64,000 nt of DNA from Pseudomonas lundensis (GTDB lineage Bacteria; Pseudomonadota; Gammaproteobacteria; Pseudomonadales; Pseudomonadaceae), in the NCBI RefSeq assembly GCF_001042985.1, contig NZ_JYKY01000009.1:1-64000 (forward strand), given 5' to 3'. This document shows, piece by piece, positions 38,209-48,527 of the stretch. How positions within the stretch are numbered: position 1 is the first letter of the stretch; the number at the start of each line of letters is the position of its first letter. The notes beneath the pieces were generated by a model. It worked only from the letters and a program-made list of their open reading frames with translations, searched no databases and was not told the DNA's origin. Both the position numbers and the translations under genes were made by a program.

Positions 38209-38430
38209 ATGGCAGCAGTGCTCGTTGGGCAGTTTCATGCAAGAGACGCGGAAGGCCGTGTTTATTCCGTGCATGAGTTTCAAGACTCCACTCTTGGAAC
38301 AGACGGTCAGCCGGTCATCACGTACAAGTTGGCGATTGGCGACCGCGTCAAGAAAATAAGTGATACCGAATTCGAACTGGTGCAATCAGGCATTGCCCTG
38401 CTTCGCGAGCCTGAACCCGCTCACTCTTAA
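38209..38430 (+). CDS. Small conserved hypothetical protein
   Basis: A 73-residue soluble protein starting MAAVLVGQFHARDAEGRVYSVHEFQD, mainly predicted beta strand. An AGAGG motif precedes the chosen ATG; nine upstream codons in frame lack a ribosome binding site. It contains no motif I recognise. Similar short proteins occur in pseudomonads as far as I recall. Confidence 0.6.
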   Translation: MAAVLVGQFHARDAEGRVYSVHEFQDSTLGTDGQPVITYKLAIGDRVKKISDTEFELVQSGIALLREPEPAHS

Positions 38431-38549
38431 CACGTCATTTTTGTGGGAGGCGCGCCTGTCGGGTGGTGCACGATCATGCGCCTTGGCTGAGAAGTCGCTG
38501 CGCGCAGCGGGTATCACACGACACGTTCAACCCTGCGTTGACTGACGGC

Positions 38550-39122
38550 TCATGCCTGCTTTTCAAATAGCAAATACCAGAAGATCGCCACCTCGGCTGT
38601 CTGCGGATCAATCCCGCGATAGCGCAAATGATCGACCCCGCCTACCTGATCCCCACAACGCTCGTACAAACGGCACGCACCGATGTTGTTGTTCTGGGTT
38701 TCCAGCATGATGCCCGGCAGCTTTTTCTTGTGGCTCCAGAACCTCACCACTTCCAGCAATGATCGGGCGACCCCATGGCGACGGGCGCCAGCAATCACGG
38801 CCAATTCGTCAACGTGGGCAAAACCGTTCCAGTTGGTACTGACCACTACGTGGCCTACGGCCTGGCCATCGAGATAAGCCATGAACACGGCGCTGTCTGG
38901 CGCGCCCCGATAACTGGCGAACTCGTCGGGATCGATTCCGTAACACTTGCGGTAGGGTGTGATCCGGTGCAGGGGCCATTCATCGACGCGCGTGTGCAGG
39001 TCTACCTGGGCGTAAGCGCGTACTTCAAAACTGAAATCGTTGCACCACACATAGGGCGCGAACCCTTCATCCGCCAGGCGCACAGACACTTCAGGATTTT
39101 GCGGGTTTATGACCAGATGCAT
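38550..39122 (-). CDS. GNAT-family N-acetyltransferase
   Basis: A 190-residue GNAT with acetyl-CoA motif A VDELAVIAGARRHGVARSLLEVV and motif B LETQNNNIGACRLYERCGD. The overall look resembles the SatA-like (streptothricin acetyltransferase) group, but the substrate cannot be deduced, and resistance activity should not be assumed. Confidence 0.8.
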   Translation of the reverse strand: MHLVINPQNPEVSVRLADEGFAPYVWCNDFSFEVRAYAQVDLHTRVDEWPLHRITPYRKCYGIDPDEFASYRGAPDSAVFMAYLDGQAVGHVVVSTNWNGFAHVDELAVIAGARRHGVARSLLEVVRFWSHKKKLPGIMLETQNNNIGACRLYERCGDQVGGVDHLRYRGIDPQTAEVAIFWYLLFEKQA

Positions 39123-39218
39123 GGGTGAGCCGATCCTTGTGTGCGGGCACCTCTCACCCAGGTGCCGCCGATGGCGACAAGGGCTGCCAGCCCTTGCCGA
39201 GACCTCAAAGGGGGTCGT

Positions 39219-39977
39219 TTATTGCAGCGTCTGCTGCTTGGCTTCAAGCAGTTGCGCCCATAACGAAGGGGCGCCCGCAGACTTGGCAATCGCTTCGAGC
39301 CGCGCTGCGTGCTCAGCCATATCGCTTTCACTTGCACGAATAATCCGACCCGGCTGACGATCTGCGGGCAAACGGCGGATTTCAGTGGCCTGGTTGCCGG
39401 AGCCTTCGCCCGAGCCATTGCCGTCAGAGGCATTCCCGGCCAACGACAGACTGGTCTGCCCACCCGTCATGGTCAGGTAAACGTCTGCCAGGATCTCGGA
39501 GTCGAGCAAGGCGCCGTGCAGCTCACGGCCCGAGTTATCGACGCCATAGCGTTTGCACAAGGCATCGAGGCTATTGCGCTGACCAGGGTGTCGGGCACGC
39601 GCCATCATCAAGGTATCGAGGATGGTGCAGTGCTGCGTGAGATCGGCGCGGTCGGTTTGCCCGATCAGGGCAAATTCGTTGTTCAGGAAGCCGATGTCGA
39701 ACGCGGCGTTATGGATGATGAGCTGAGCGCCCTTGATGAACTCGAAGAATTCATCGGCCACTTCGGCAAAACGCGGCTTGCCCACCAGAAACTCGTTGGT
39801 GATCCCGTGGACGCCAATCGCGCCCTCGTCGCTTTCACGGTCAGGTTGCAGGTACACGTGAAAATGCCGCCCGGTCAGGCGGCGACCCATTAACTCGACA
39901 CAGCCGATTTCGATGACCCGGTGGCCATCGGTCACCGGCATACCGGTGGTTTCGGTATCGAGGACAACACTACGCAT
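39219..39977 (-). CDS. dnaQ: DNA polymerase III epsilon subunit (3'-5' proofreading exonuclease)
   Basis: A 252-residue DEDDh exonuclease. Exo I DTETTG carries Asp7 and Glu9; Exo [13 protein letters not shown] and Exo [18 protein letters not shown] follow. The C-terminal tail (about 190-252) would bind the alpha subunit. The start overlaps the rnhA stop by eight bases, so the two are co-transcribed, unlike E. coli, where the linked dnaQ and rnhA genes are divergent. Confidence 0.95.
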   Translation of the reverse strand: MRSVVLDTETTGMPVTDGHRVIEIGCVELMGRRLTGRHFHVYLQPDRESDEGAIGVHGITNEFLVGKPRFAEVADEFFEFIKGAQLIIHNAAFDIGFLNNEFALIGQTDRADLTQHCTILDTLMMARARHPGQRNSLDALCKRYGVDNSGRELHGALLDSEILADVYLTMTGGQTSLSLAGNASDGNGSGEGSGNQATEIRRLPADRQPGRIIRASESDMAEHAARLEAIAKSAGAPSLWAQLLEAKQQTLQ

Positions 39978-40422
39978 GCTTGAGGCCCCTCATTTCATCC
40001 ACACCCCGATTGGCCAACTGGTCGGCACGTTCATTGCCCGGATGGCCGATGTGACCACGCACCCATTGCCACTTCACGGTGTGACGGCTGACTTGTTCAT
40101 CGAGCAACTTCCACAGGTCGGCGTTTTTCACCGGCTCTTTGGACGCGGTTTTCCACCCGCGTTTTTTCCAGTTGACCATCCACTCGGTGATGCCTTTCAT
40201 CACGTACTGGGAGTCCGTTACCAGCACGACTTCGCACGGACGCTTGAGTTCTTCAAGGCCACGAATGGCCGCCATCAGTTCCATGCGGTTGTTGGTGGTA
40301 TTGGGTTCGCCGCCCCAGAGTTCTTTCTCGACACCCTGACACACCAGCAAGGCACCCCAGCCGCCGGGGCCGGGATTGCCCTTGCAGGCACCATCGGTGA
40401 ACATTTCAACGCTATTGCTCAT
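39970..40422 (-). CDS. rnhA: Ribonuclease HI
   Basis: A 150-residue RNase H with every catalytic residue at E. coli numbering: Asp10 ([14 protein letters not shown]), Glu48 (NNRMEL), Asp70 (VTDSQYV), His124 and Asp134 ([11 protein letters not shown]). It degrades RNA in RNA-DNA hybrids. It lies between the methyltransferase gene and dnaQ. Confidence 0.96.
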   Translation of the reverse strand: MSNSVEMFTDGACKGNPGPGGWGALLVCQGVEKELWGGEPNTTNNRMELMAAIRGLEELKRPCEVVLVTDSQYVMKGITEWMVNWKKRGWKTASKEPVKNADLWKLLDEQVSRHTVKWQWVRGHIGHPGNERADQLANRGVDEMRGLKHA

Positions 40423-40518
40423 TACAACCTATCCAGAAAAGGGTGTTGTGGCCTGCCCATCATGGATCGGCAGCACCTGAGGCCGGATCGCTCCGGCCCT
40501 TCGTTTATTCAAGCGCAA

Positions 40519-41277
40519 CTACGGTTGGCTGTGACGCCGGTTGACCTTGGCCATCGGCAAGGGAATCAGCTTGCCCATGGGCTCGCGTCGTAACGGATTG
40601 ACCGGCCGCAAGCCAACCACCATCTTGCGTGCCACCAATATATAGAAGCCGCCACCGGCCAATTGCCAGTTGCCCGCCTTGTGTTCCCAACCTGATAAAC
40701 GACGCTGCCAGGCCGGGGACGCGAGCGGCGGACGATAGCACCCGAAGCGGCGTTTCTCCAGCGCAAAGCCCAGCAGATTCAGCCAATCGGCCACGCGGGA
40801 GGGGGAAATACAACGCGCCTTGCTCAGCGCATCCTTGGCGAACACGTGGCGCAGGCCCCAGGTGCTCCAGGGGTTGATGCCCACGATCAGCAAATGCCCA
40901 CCGGGCCGTACGCTGCTGGCGGCTTCGCGCAACAAGCCATGGGGCGACAGGCAGAAATCCAGACCGTGTTGCAGCACCACCACGTCGGCCGCGTGCTCGC
41001 ACAGCGGCCAGGCCTGCTCTTCACAAAAAATCTCAACACCCGGTAATGGCGCCCCCAGGCGCACCGTGCGCTGGACTTGAGCCGCGTTGGGCGGGGTATC
41101 CGCGCCCGGCCCGTAATGCACCAGATAACCGCCAAAAAACCGGCCGAGTTCGTCTTCCAGTACACGTTGTTCATCTTCCAGCAATAACTGCCCGTGGGGA
41201 CCGGACAACCATTCGCGCGCCGAACGGATCAGCGCCAGCCACTCAGGGTCAGCCTGAGCCAATGCTTTATCGGTCAT
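40519..41277 (-). CDS. yafS: SAM-dependent methyltransferase (YafS-like)
   Basis: A 252-residue protein of the class I methyltransferase type. The segment [46 protein letters not shown] matches motifs post-I to IV, while the glycine-rich motif I is weak. Gene order with mltD, gloB, rnhA and dnaQ is the same as around E. coli yafS. The ATG at 41277 with GGAGGAG is chosen; 37 further codons upstream overlap the gloB promoter region. The substrate is unknown. Confidence 0.75.
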   Translation of the reverse strand: MTDKALAQADPEWLALIRSAREWLSGPHGQLLLEDEQRVLEDELGRFFGGYLVHYGPGADTPPNAAQVQRTVRLGAPLPGVEIFCEEQAWPLCEHAADVVVLQHGLDFCLSPHGLLREAASSVRPGGHLLIVGINPWSTWGLRHVFAKDALSKARCISPSRVADWLNLLGFALEKRRFGCYRPPLASPAWQRRLSGWEHKAGNWQLAGGGFYILVARKMVVGLRPVNPLRREPMGKLIPLPMAKVNRRHSQP

Positions 41278-41350
41278 TGCTCCTCCAACTCGCCATGTAC
41301 CCATCACAAGCCCTAAGATGCGCCATTGTTTCGCACTTGGGAATTGCGCC

Positions 41351-42130
41351 ATGCTACAGATCGATGCACTGCCTGCCTTCAATGACAACTACATCTGGTT
41401 GTTACAGGACACTGCCAGCAAACGCTGCGCGGTCGTGGATCCGGGCGACGCTGCGCCGGTCGAAGCCTGGCTGGCCCAACACCCGGACTGGACCTTGAGC
41501 GACATCCTGATCACCCATCACCACTTCGACCATGTTGGTGGGGTTGAACAGTTGCACCAACAGACTAACGCCAAGGTCTGGGGCCCGGCCCAGGAAACCA
41601 TCCCCGCACGACAAGCGGCCCTTAACGACAACGATCGCATCGAGGTGCTGGGGTGTACGTTCGAGGTCTTCCTACTGCCCGGCCATACCCTTGGGCACAT
41701 CGCCTACTATCACGCGCATCCGGCAACCCCGCTGCTGTTCTGTGGCGACACCCTGTTTGCGGCGGGTTGCGGCAGGCTGTTTGAAGGCACCCCCGAACAA
41801 ATGCATCGCTCCTTGGGCCGACTGGCGGCGCTGCCCTGTAACACCGCCGTGTATTGCGCCCATGAATACACGTTGAGCAATTTGCGCTTTGCTCAGGCGG
41901 TGGAGCCGGACAACGCGGATATCAAGGCGCGCATCGAACAAGTCACGCAATGGCGAGCCAAGGATCAGATCAGTCTGCCGTCCGATATCGCACTGGAATT
42001 ACGTACCAACCCTTTTTTACGGGTTAACGAAACATCCGTTAAAGAAAAAGCTGACGAATGGAGCGGGCAGGACAATGCCTCGCCGGGCGCGGTGTTTGCC
42101 AGCTTGCGCCGCTGGAAAGATAAGTTCTAA
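41351..42130 (+). CDS. gloB: Glyoxalase II (hydroxyacylglutathione hydrolase)
   Basis: A 259-residue metallo-beta-lactamase-fold hydrolase. The metal-binding motif THHHFDH gives His56, His58, Asp60 and His61; GHTLGHIAY and [17 protein letters not shown] supply the other ligands. It cleaves S-lactoylglutathione to lactate, finishing methylglyoxal detoxification. The ATG at 41351 starts at the conserved [16 protein letters not shown]. It is divergent from the methyltransferase gene. Confidence 0.95.
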   Translation: MLQIDALPAFNDNYIWLLQDTASKRCAVVDPGDAAPVEAWLAQHPDWTLSDILITHHHFDHVGGVEQLHQQTNAKVWGPAQETIPARQAALNDNDRIEVLGCTFEVFLLPGHTLGHIAYYHAHPATPLLFCGDTLFAAGCGRLFEGTPEQMHRSLGRLAALPCNTAVYCAHEYTLSNLRFAQAVEPDNADIKARIEQVTQWRAKDQISLPSDIALELRTNPFLRVNETSVKEKADEWSGQDNASPGAVFASLRRWKDKF

Positions 42131-42229
42131 TCAGGGTCGCGGTTGGCACAAAAATTCTGAACAGTTGACCGCGTCCCACCTGCTTTCTAGAATCGCCCGA
42201 CATTTTTGCCCGGAACTTACTTCCAGCCA

Positions 42230-43630
42230 ATGTCGTCATCTATACGTAACTCCCTCAAAACAGACGCATTGACGCGCCTTGCGCAAGCCATCGCGCTGGC
42301 CGTGTCCGCTGTACTGGCGGGTTGTCAAAGCATGGATCATTCGGCTCAAACGTCCGAAAGACCCTCGCTCAAACTGACCAAACGCATTCCTCAAGAGCCG
42401 ATCTGGCTCAACGAAAAACCCAGCCCTGCCGCCCCGCAAGATGTGTGGGAGCGGATGCGCCAGGGGTTCAAGTTGCAGGAAGGCGCGGACGTTAACCCGC
42501 GAATAGAACAGCAGCGCCTCTGGTTCGCCAGCAACCCGTCGTTTCTCGAAAACGCGGGCGAGCGCGGCAGCCTTTATATCCACTACATCGTGGAGCGCCT
42601 CGAAGAGCGCAACATGCCCCTTGAACTGGCCCTGCTGCCAGTGATTGAAAGTGCCTACAACCCAATGGCGTATTCCCACGCCAATGCCGTAGGTCTCTGG
42701 CAGTTCATCCCCTCGACCGGTCGCTACTTCAACCTGCGCCAGACCCGCGCTTACGATGGTCGCAAAGACATTACCGCTTCGACCCTGGCGGCCATGAATT
42801 ACCTGACCCGCCTGCATGACATGTTTAATGGCGACTGGTTGCTGGCACTCGCGGCTTACAACGCGGGCGAAGGCACGGTGAGCCGTGCGATCGAACGCAA
42901 CGAAAAGCTGGGCCTGCCTACCGATTACTGGAACCTGCCCCTGCCCCAGGAAACCAAGGACTACGTCCCTAAGCTCCTGGCATTGTCCCAAGTGGTGATG
43001 GCCCCTGAAGCCTATGGCATCAACCTGAACCCTATCGCCAACGAACCGTACTTCGAGATGGTCGAAATCAAGCAGTCCATGGACTTGTCCCGTGTGGCAG
43101 CGCTGGCTGAAATCGACGAAGACGAAATGTTCCAGTTGAACCCGGCCTACAAGCAACGCGCCACCACCGATGGCCCGCAGCACTTGCTCGTACCGACCTC
43201 CAAGGCTCAATTGCTGACGGCCAGCCTGTCCAACCTCAAACCTGAAGAATTGGTCAGCCTGCGCCCTAAAAAGGCTGTCTTCGATACCGTCGCCAGCACC
43301 ACGCCACGCCTCAAGCGCACGTACAAAGTCAAAAGCGGCGACAACCTGACCACCATTGCCAAAGCCAACAGGGTCAATGTTCGCGACTTGCAGCGCTGGA
43401 ACAAGCTCACCGGCAAAAACCTCAAGGCCGGTCAGATGCTGGTCATGCAGGACACACGCAAACCCGCGACCCGCCAGAAACCCACGCAATACAAGGTAAA
43501 AAAGGGCGACTCGCTGTACATCGTCGCCAAGCGGTTCAACGTTGAGATGCAACACCTCAAGCGCTGGAATCCCAACAGTGCCAAGGCACTCAAGCCAGGG
43601 CAGATGCTGACCATTTCAAAGCCTCGGTAA
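42230..43630 (+). CDS. mltD: Membrane-bound lytic transglycosylase D
   Basis: A 466-residue lipoprotein (lipobox LAGC, lipidated Cys32). The SLT domain (about 115-225) has the catalytic Glu140 in LLPVIESAYNPMAYS and the GLWQFIPSTGRYF and AAYNAGEGTV motifs. Two C-terminal LysM repeats at about 364-407 and 421-464 bind peptidoglycan. It cleaves glycan strands to 1,6-anhydromuropeptides. Confidence 0.95.
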   Translation: MSSSIRNSLKTDALTRLAQAIALAVSAVLAGCQSMDHSAQTSERPSLKLTKRIPQEPIWLNEKPSPAAPQDVWERMRQGFKLQEGADVNPRIEQQRLWFASNPSFLENAGERGSLYIHYIVERLEERNMPLELALLPVIESAYNPMAYSHANAVGLWQFIPSTGRYFNLRQTRAYDGRKDITASTLAAMNYLTRLHDMFNGDWLLALAAYNAGEGTVSRAIERNEKLGLPTDYWNLPLPQETKDYVPKLLALSQVVMAPEAYGINLNPIANEPYFEMVEIKQSMDLSRVAALAEIDEDEMFQLNPAYKQRATTDGPQHLLVPTSKAQLLTASLSNLKPEELVSLRPKKAVFDTVASTTPRLKRTYKVKSGDNLTTIAKANRVNVRDLQRWNKLTGKNLKAGQMLVMQDTRKPATRQKPTQYKVKKGDSLYIVAKRFNVEMQHLKRWNPNSAKALKPGQMLTISKPR

Positions 43631-43650
43631 GCGTCACGCCGTCAACGCAG

Positions 43651-43698
43651 CGGGCAATCCAGCTCCTACATAAATGTGGGAAGCAGATTGCCCGTTTT
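43651..43698 (+). terminator. Terminator after mltD
   Basis: CGGGCAATC (43651-43659) pairs with GATTGCCCG (43686-43694) and TTTT follows. The loop holds a second small hairpin (TCCTACAT / ATGTGGGA). Confidence 0.65.
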
Positions 43699-43760
43699 GC
43701 TTTCCGGTGCAGTCTTTTTCCTACAGATACAAGCTGTTACTGTACGGAAACCCAAGCCCA

Positions 43761-45614
43761 ATGCCGGATCGGATCTCTGACTTGAAGCGTCCCCTCCTCC
43801 CGTTACTGCTCTGCCTGGCCTTGAGCGCCCCCGCCTGCGCAACCCTCAGCGAAAGCCACGGTTATGCGCAGTTCGGCACACTCAAATACCCGGCCACATT
43901 TACCCATTTCGACTGGGTCAACCCTGACGCGCCCAAAGGCGGGACGCTCAAGGTCATGGCGTTTGGCACGTTCGATACGCTAAACCCCTATACCTTCAAA
44001 GGCACCAGCCCGGTTTCAACCCCCAATTTCTTGCAATACGGGGTCAATGAGCTCAATGAAACCCTGATGGCGGGCACCGGCCAATATGCTCCCTCCGGCG
44101 ACGAGCCGACCGCCAGTTATGGCTTGATTGCCCAATCGGTTGAATACAACGAAGACCGCAGCTGGGTCGTGTTCAACCTCAGGCCCGAAGCGCGCTTTCA
44201 TGATGGCGCCCCCATCACAGCCTACGATGTGGCGTTTTCATACAACCTGCTGCTCAAAGAAGGCCATCCGCAGTACCGCACCAACCTGCAAGAAGTGCAG
44301 CGCGTGGACATTCTGGGGCCCAAGCGGATCCGGTTTGTGTTCAAGCGTTCGGGCAACCCGCTGCTGATTTTGCGCCTGGGAGAGCTGCCGGTGTTGCCCC
44401 AGCATTACTGGGCCACGCGCGACTTCAAGGCCACGACGTTCGAACCGCCGCTGGGCAGCGGTCCCTACCGGATCACTAAAGTGACGCCGGGACGGCAACT
44501 GATGTTTGAACACGTCAAGAACTGGTGGGGCGCCAACCTGCCAGTCAACCGTGGCAAATACAATTTTGACCGGGTGGACGTTGAGTTTTACCGCGACAGC
44601 GATGTGGCGTTCGAAGCCTTCAAGGCCGGTGAATTCGATATGTATATCGAACATCAGGCCAAAAATTGGGCCAATGGCTACAACTTCCCGGCCGTGCGCC
44701 GGGGCGAAGTGATCCAGGCGCAAATCCCTCATCACATCCCGACTCAAACCCAGGGGCTGTTCATGAACAGCCGCCGCAGCACGTTCAATTCAACCGGCGT
44801 GCGTGAAGCCATGGGCTTGATGTTCGATTTTGAATGGACCAACCGCACCCTGTTCAACGGCGCCTACCAGCGCGCGACGAGCTTTTATCCCAACAGCGAT
44901 TTCTCGGCCAGCGGCATTCCACAGGGTCATGAATGGCTACTGCTTTCGCCTTGGCGCACGCAATTGCCGCCCGAACTGTTCAAACAGGCTTTTAGCCTGC
45001 CGCAAACACAAGGGCGCGGCATCCCCCGCGACACCCTGCGTCGCGCGCTGGCCTTACTGGCCGACAATGGCTGGAAACTCTCCGGGCAACGCTTGATCAA
45101 TAGCGAAGGAAAACCGCTGAGCTTTGAGATATTGCTGGTAAATCCAAACCTTGAGCGCATTCTGCAACCGTACGTGGAGAACTTGGCGAGCATCGGCATT
45201 GCAGCGCGGCTGCGTACGGTGGACCGGGCCCAGTACAAACAGCGTCTGGATCAGTTCGATTTCGACATGATCCTCATGACCCTTGACCAGACCCTGAGCC
45301 CCGGCCTTGAGCAGTGGCAGTACTTTCACTCGAGCCAGGCCAACGTCAAGGGCAGTAAAAACTATGCAGGCGTGGCCAATACGATTGTCGACCAACTGCT
45401 CGAAAAGCTGCTGGCCGCGCAAACCCGTGAAGAGCAATTGGCCGCAGGCCGGGCACTGGATCGTGTCCTGTTGTGGCAGTACTACAGCATCCCAAACTGG
45501 TATCTGAATTATCACCGCCTGGCGTACCGCAACCGGTTCGCCTTCGTGACTACGCCGCCCTACACATTGGGCTTGAGTGCGTGGTGGCTAAAGCCTACGG
45601 AGAAATCCCAATGA
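43761..45614 (+). CDS. nppA1: Peptide/peptidyl-nucleoside ABC importer, solute-binding protein 1 (YejA-like)
   Basis: A 617-residue periplasmic binding protein of the SBP_bac_5 family: signal peptide (LLPLLLCLALSAPACA), the family opening FDWVNPDAPKGGTLKVMAFGTFDTLNPY, and DNRSWVVF-type segments of the YejA branch. The start at 43761 gives a proper signal peptide; the extra 29 upstream codons do not. First of five genes matching nppA1A2BCD of P. aeruginosa and yejABEF of E. coli, which import peptidyl nucleosides and microcin C-like peptides. The next gene's start overlaps its stop (ATGA). Confidence 0.9.
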   Translation: MPDRISDLKRPLLPLLLCLALSAPACATLSESHGYAQFGTLKYPATFTHFDWVNPDAPKGGTLKVMAFGTFDTLNPYTFKGTSPVSTPNFLQYGVNELNETLMAGTGQYAPSGDEPTASYGLIAQSVEYNEDRSWVVFNLRPEARFHDGAPITAYDVAFSYNLLLKEGHPQYRTNLQEVQRVDILGPKRIRFVFKRSGNPLLILRLGELPVLPQHYWATRDFKATTFEPPLGSGPYRITKVTPGRQLMFEHVKNWWGANLPVNRGKYNFDRVDVEFYRDSDVAFEAFKAGEFDMYIEHQAKNWANGYNFPAVRRGEVIQAQIPHHIPTQTQGLFMNSRRSTFNSTGVREAMGLMFDFEWTNRTLFNGAYQRATSFYPNSDFSASGIPQGHEWLLLSPWRTQLPPELFKQAFSLPQTQGRGIPRDTLRRALALLADNGWKLSGQRLINSEGKPLSFEILLVNPNLERILQPYVENLASIGIAARLRTVDRAQYKQRLDQFDFDMILMTLDQTLSPGLEQWQYFHSSQANVKGSKNYAGVANTIVDQLLEKLLAAQTREEQLAAGRALDRVLLWQYYSIPNWYLNYHRLAYRNRFAFVTTPPYTLGLSAWWLKPTEKSQ

Positions 45615-47452
45615 TGCCTTTGCGTACCCTGCTAAAGCCCCTTGGCGGCCTGCTATTGGCCGGTGTCAGCTGCCTCGTGCTGGCCGCCCCGCAACATGCC
45701 CTGACCCTGTACGACGAACCGCCAAAATACCCGGCCAATTTCAAGCACCTCGATTACGTGAACCCGAATGCGCCCAAAGGCGGCACCTTCCGCAAATCCG
45801 CCCTCGGCACGTTCGACAGCCTGAACCCGTTTATCAATAAGGGCGTTACGGCCGATGACATCGATCTGACCTACGACACCCTGGCCCGTCAGAGCCTCGA
45901 CGAACCGTTTACCGCCTACGGACTGATCGCAGAAAAAATCGAAAAAGCCCCTGACAACAGTTGGGTGCGTTTTTATCTGCGTCCGCAGGCCAAATTCAAT
46001 GACGGCCACCCGATCCGCGCAGAAGACGTGGTGTTCAGCTTCGACACCTTGATGAAAAGCGCCTCGCCGCTGTTCAAGAGCTATTACAGTGACGTAGAAA
46101 AAGCGGTCGAAGAAAACCCGTTGCAGGTGAAATTCATCTTCAAACACACCAAAAACCGCGAATTGCCGCTGATTCTCGGACAACTGCCGATTTTGCCCAA
46201 ACACTGGTGGGAATCTCGCGACTTCAACAAGGGTAATCTCGAAATACCCGTCGGCAGTGGCCCTTACACCATTACCGAGATCAAGCCGGGCCGTTCGATA
46301 CGCTACGAACGCAACAAGGACTACTGGGGCAAAGACTTGCCCATCAATAAAGGCCTGTACAACTTCGACGCCATCACCATCGATTATTTCCGCGATAACA
46401 GCGTCGCGTTTGAAGCACTCAAGGCCGGCCAATTCGATTACTGGCTGGAAATCAGCGCCAAAAACTGGGCAGGTGCTTACAACGTGCCTGCGGTCAAACA
46501 GGGTCGCCTGATTAAAGAAGAAATCCGCAACGCCAACCCCACCGGTATGCAAGGCTTTATTTTCAACCTGCGCAGGCCGAGGTTTCAGGATGTGCGCGTG
46601 CGTGAAGCCCTGAACCTGCTGTTCGACTTTGAATGGGCCAACAAACAGCTGTTCAACGGTTCATATGCGCGCACCAGCAGCTATTTCGAAAACTCGGACA
46701 TGGCCGCCAAAACACTGCCGAGCGACGAAGAACTGGCGATTTTGGAACCGTTGCGCGGGCAAATTCCCGACAAGGTCTTCACCGAGGTGTACAAACCGGA
46801 TGTGACCGACGCCAGCGGCATGATTCGCGAGCAGCAGCGCCGCGCGTACAAGCTGTTACAAGACGCCGGGTGGCGCATCGTTGACGACAAGATGGTCGAC
46901 ACCCAGGGCAACCCGGTAAAGATTGAATTCCTTCTGGCGCAAACCGAATTCGAACGCATCTTGCTGCCGTTCAAGCGCAACCTCAGTGACTTGGGCATCG
47001 ACTTGCAAATTCGTCGCGTCGACACCTCCCAATACCTGAACCGTCTGCGCTCAAGGGACTTCGACATGATCATCGGCAGCTTCCCGCAATCCAGCTCGCC
47101 GGGCAGTGAGCAACGCGAGTACTGGGCCTCTGAAAGCGCCGAAAAACCGGGCAGTCGCAACTTCATGGGCCTCAAGGACCCAGCCATCGATCAACTCACC
47201 GAAGGGCTGATCAATGCCGACTCCCGCCAGAACCTGATCACCCATGCCCGCGCGCTGGATCGCGTGTTGCAGTGGGGGTTCTATGTCATTCCCAACTGGC
47301 ACATCAAAACCTGGCGCGTGGCCTATTCCAACCACATCGGTCACCCGGCCGTCACACCGCTGTATGACATCGGCACCTCCACATGGTGGGTCAAACCTGA
47401 TGTCGAGCCGGTCACTGCTACCCAACCCACAAGCGAAAGCCTGGAGCCTTAG
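45611..47452 (+). CDS. nppA2: Peptide/peptidyl-nucleoside ABC importer, solute-binding protein 2 (YejA-like)
   Basis: A 613-residue paralogue of the upstream binding protein, with signal peptide (cleavage near LVLAAPQ) and the same YVNPNAPKGGTFRKSALGTFDSLNPF opening. Two successive ATGs (45611 and 45614) are possible; the first overlaps the previous stop. Tandem binding proteins for one permease suggest two ligand ranges. The yejB start follows its stop immediately. Confidence 0.9.
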   Translation: MMPLRTLLKPLGGLLLAGVSCLVLAAPQHALTLYDEPPKYPANFKHLDYVNPNAPKGGTFRKSALGTFDSLNPFINKGVTADDIDLTYDTLARQSLDEPFTAYGLIAEKIEKAPDNSWVRFYLRPQAKFNDGHPIRAEDVVFSFDTLMKSASPLFKSYYSDVEKAVEENPLQVKFIFKHTKNRELPLILGQLPILPKHWWESRDFNKGNLEIPVGSGPYTITEIKPGRSIRYERNKDYWGKDLPINKGLYNFDAITIDYFRDNSVAFEALKAGQFDYWLEISAKNWAGAYNVPAVKQGRLIKEEIRNANPTGMQGFIFNLRRPRFQDVRVREALNLLFDFEWANKQLFNGSYARTSSYFENSDMAAKTLPSDEELAILEPLRGQIPDKVFTEVYKPDVTDASGMIREQQRRAYKLLQDAGWRIVDDKMVDTQGNPVKIEFLLAQTEFERILLPFKRNLSDLGIDLQIRRVDTSQYLNRLRSRDFDMIIGSFPQSSSPGSEQREYWASESAEKPGSRNFMGLKDPAIDQLTEGLINADSRQNLITHARALDRVLQWGFYVIPNWHIKTWRVAYSNHIGHPAVTPLYDIGTSTWWVKPDVEPVTATQPTSESLEP

Positions 47453-48526
47453 ATGCTGGCCTATATATTCAGGCGACTGCTGCTGATTATTCCGACACTC
47501 TTCGGGATTCTGCTGATCAACTTCGTCATCATCCAGGCCGCTCCCGGCGGCCCGGTGGAGCAGATGATTGCCAAGCTCGAAGGTTTTGACGGCGCGACCA
47601 GCCGGATCGCCGGGGGCGGCTCCGAAGTGTCGGTCGCAGGCTCCAACTACCGTGGTGCGCAGGGGCTGGACCCTGCGCTGATTCAGGAAATCGAAAAAAT
47701 GTACGGGTTCGACAAGTCTGCCCCGGAGCGCTTGTGGATCATGATCAAGAATTACGCCCACCTGGACTTCGGGGAGAGTTTTTTCCGCGACGCCAAGGTC
47801 ATTGATCTGATCAAAGAAAAAATGCCCGTCTCGATCTCGCTCGGCCTGTGGAGCACGCTGATCATGTACCTGGTGTCGATCCCGCTGGGGATCGCCAAGG
47901 CCACGCGGCACGGCAGTCATTTCGACGTATGGACCAGCTCGGCCATCATTGTCGGGTATGCGATACCCGCCTTCCTGTTCGCCATTTTGCTGATTGTGGT
48001 GTTTGCCGGCGGCAGCTACCTGGACTGGTTTCCCTTGCGCGGCCTGACCTCCAACAACTTCGATGAACTGAGCCTGGGCGGCAAGATCCTCGATTACTTC
48101 TGGCACCTGGCCTTGCCGGTCACGGCGCTGGTGATCGGCAACTTCGCGACCATGACCCTGCTGACCAAAAACAGCTTTCTGGACGAAATCAACAAACAGT
48201 ACGTGGTAACGGCCAAGGCCAAGGGGCTGACCCGTCATCGCGTGCTGTATGGCCACGTGTTTCGCAACGCGATGTTGCTGGTGATTGCCGGTTTCCCGTC
48301 TGCTTTTATCGGCATCTTCTTTACCGGTTCCTTGCTGGTCGAAGTGATTTTCTCGCTGGACGGGCTGGGTTTGATGAGCTTTGAAGCGGCGATAAACCGT
48401 GACTACCCCGTGGTTTTCGGCACGTTGTTCATCTTCACGCTGGTCGGCTTGCTGGTAAAACTGATCGGTGACCTCTCATACACCCTGGTTGATCCGCGCA
48501 TCGACTTTGAAAGCAGGGAGCATTGA
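47453..48526 (+). CDS. yejB: Peptide ABC importer permease (YejB/NppB)
   Basis: A 357-residue inner-membrane permease of the oligopeptide (BPD_transp_1) family, with about six membrane helices. The N-terminal helix [20 protein letters not shown] and the EAA loop region [26 protein letters not shown] contact the ATPase. It begins directly at the nppA2 stop with no strong ribosome binding site, pointing to translational coupling. Confidence 0.93.
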   Translation: MLAYIFRRLLLIIPTLFGILLINFVIIQAAPGGPVEQMIAKLEGFDGATSRIAGGGSEVSVAGSNYRGAQGLDPALIQEIEKMYGFDKSAPERLWIMIKNYAHLDFGESFFRDAKVIDLIKEKMPVSISLGLWSTLIMYLVSIPLGIAKATRHGSHFDVWTSSAIIVGYAIPAFLFAILLIVVFAGGSYLDWFPLRGLTSNNFDELSLGGKILDYFWHLALPVTALVIGNFATMTLLTKNSFLDEINKQYVVTAKAKGLTRHRVLYGHVFRNAMLLVIAGFPSAFIGIFFTGSLLVEVIFSLDGLGLMSFEAAINRDYPVVFGTLFIFTLVGLLVKLIGDLSYTLVDPRIDFESREH

Positions 48527-48527
48527 G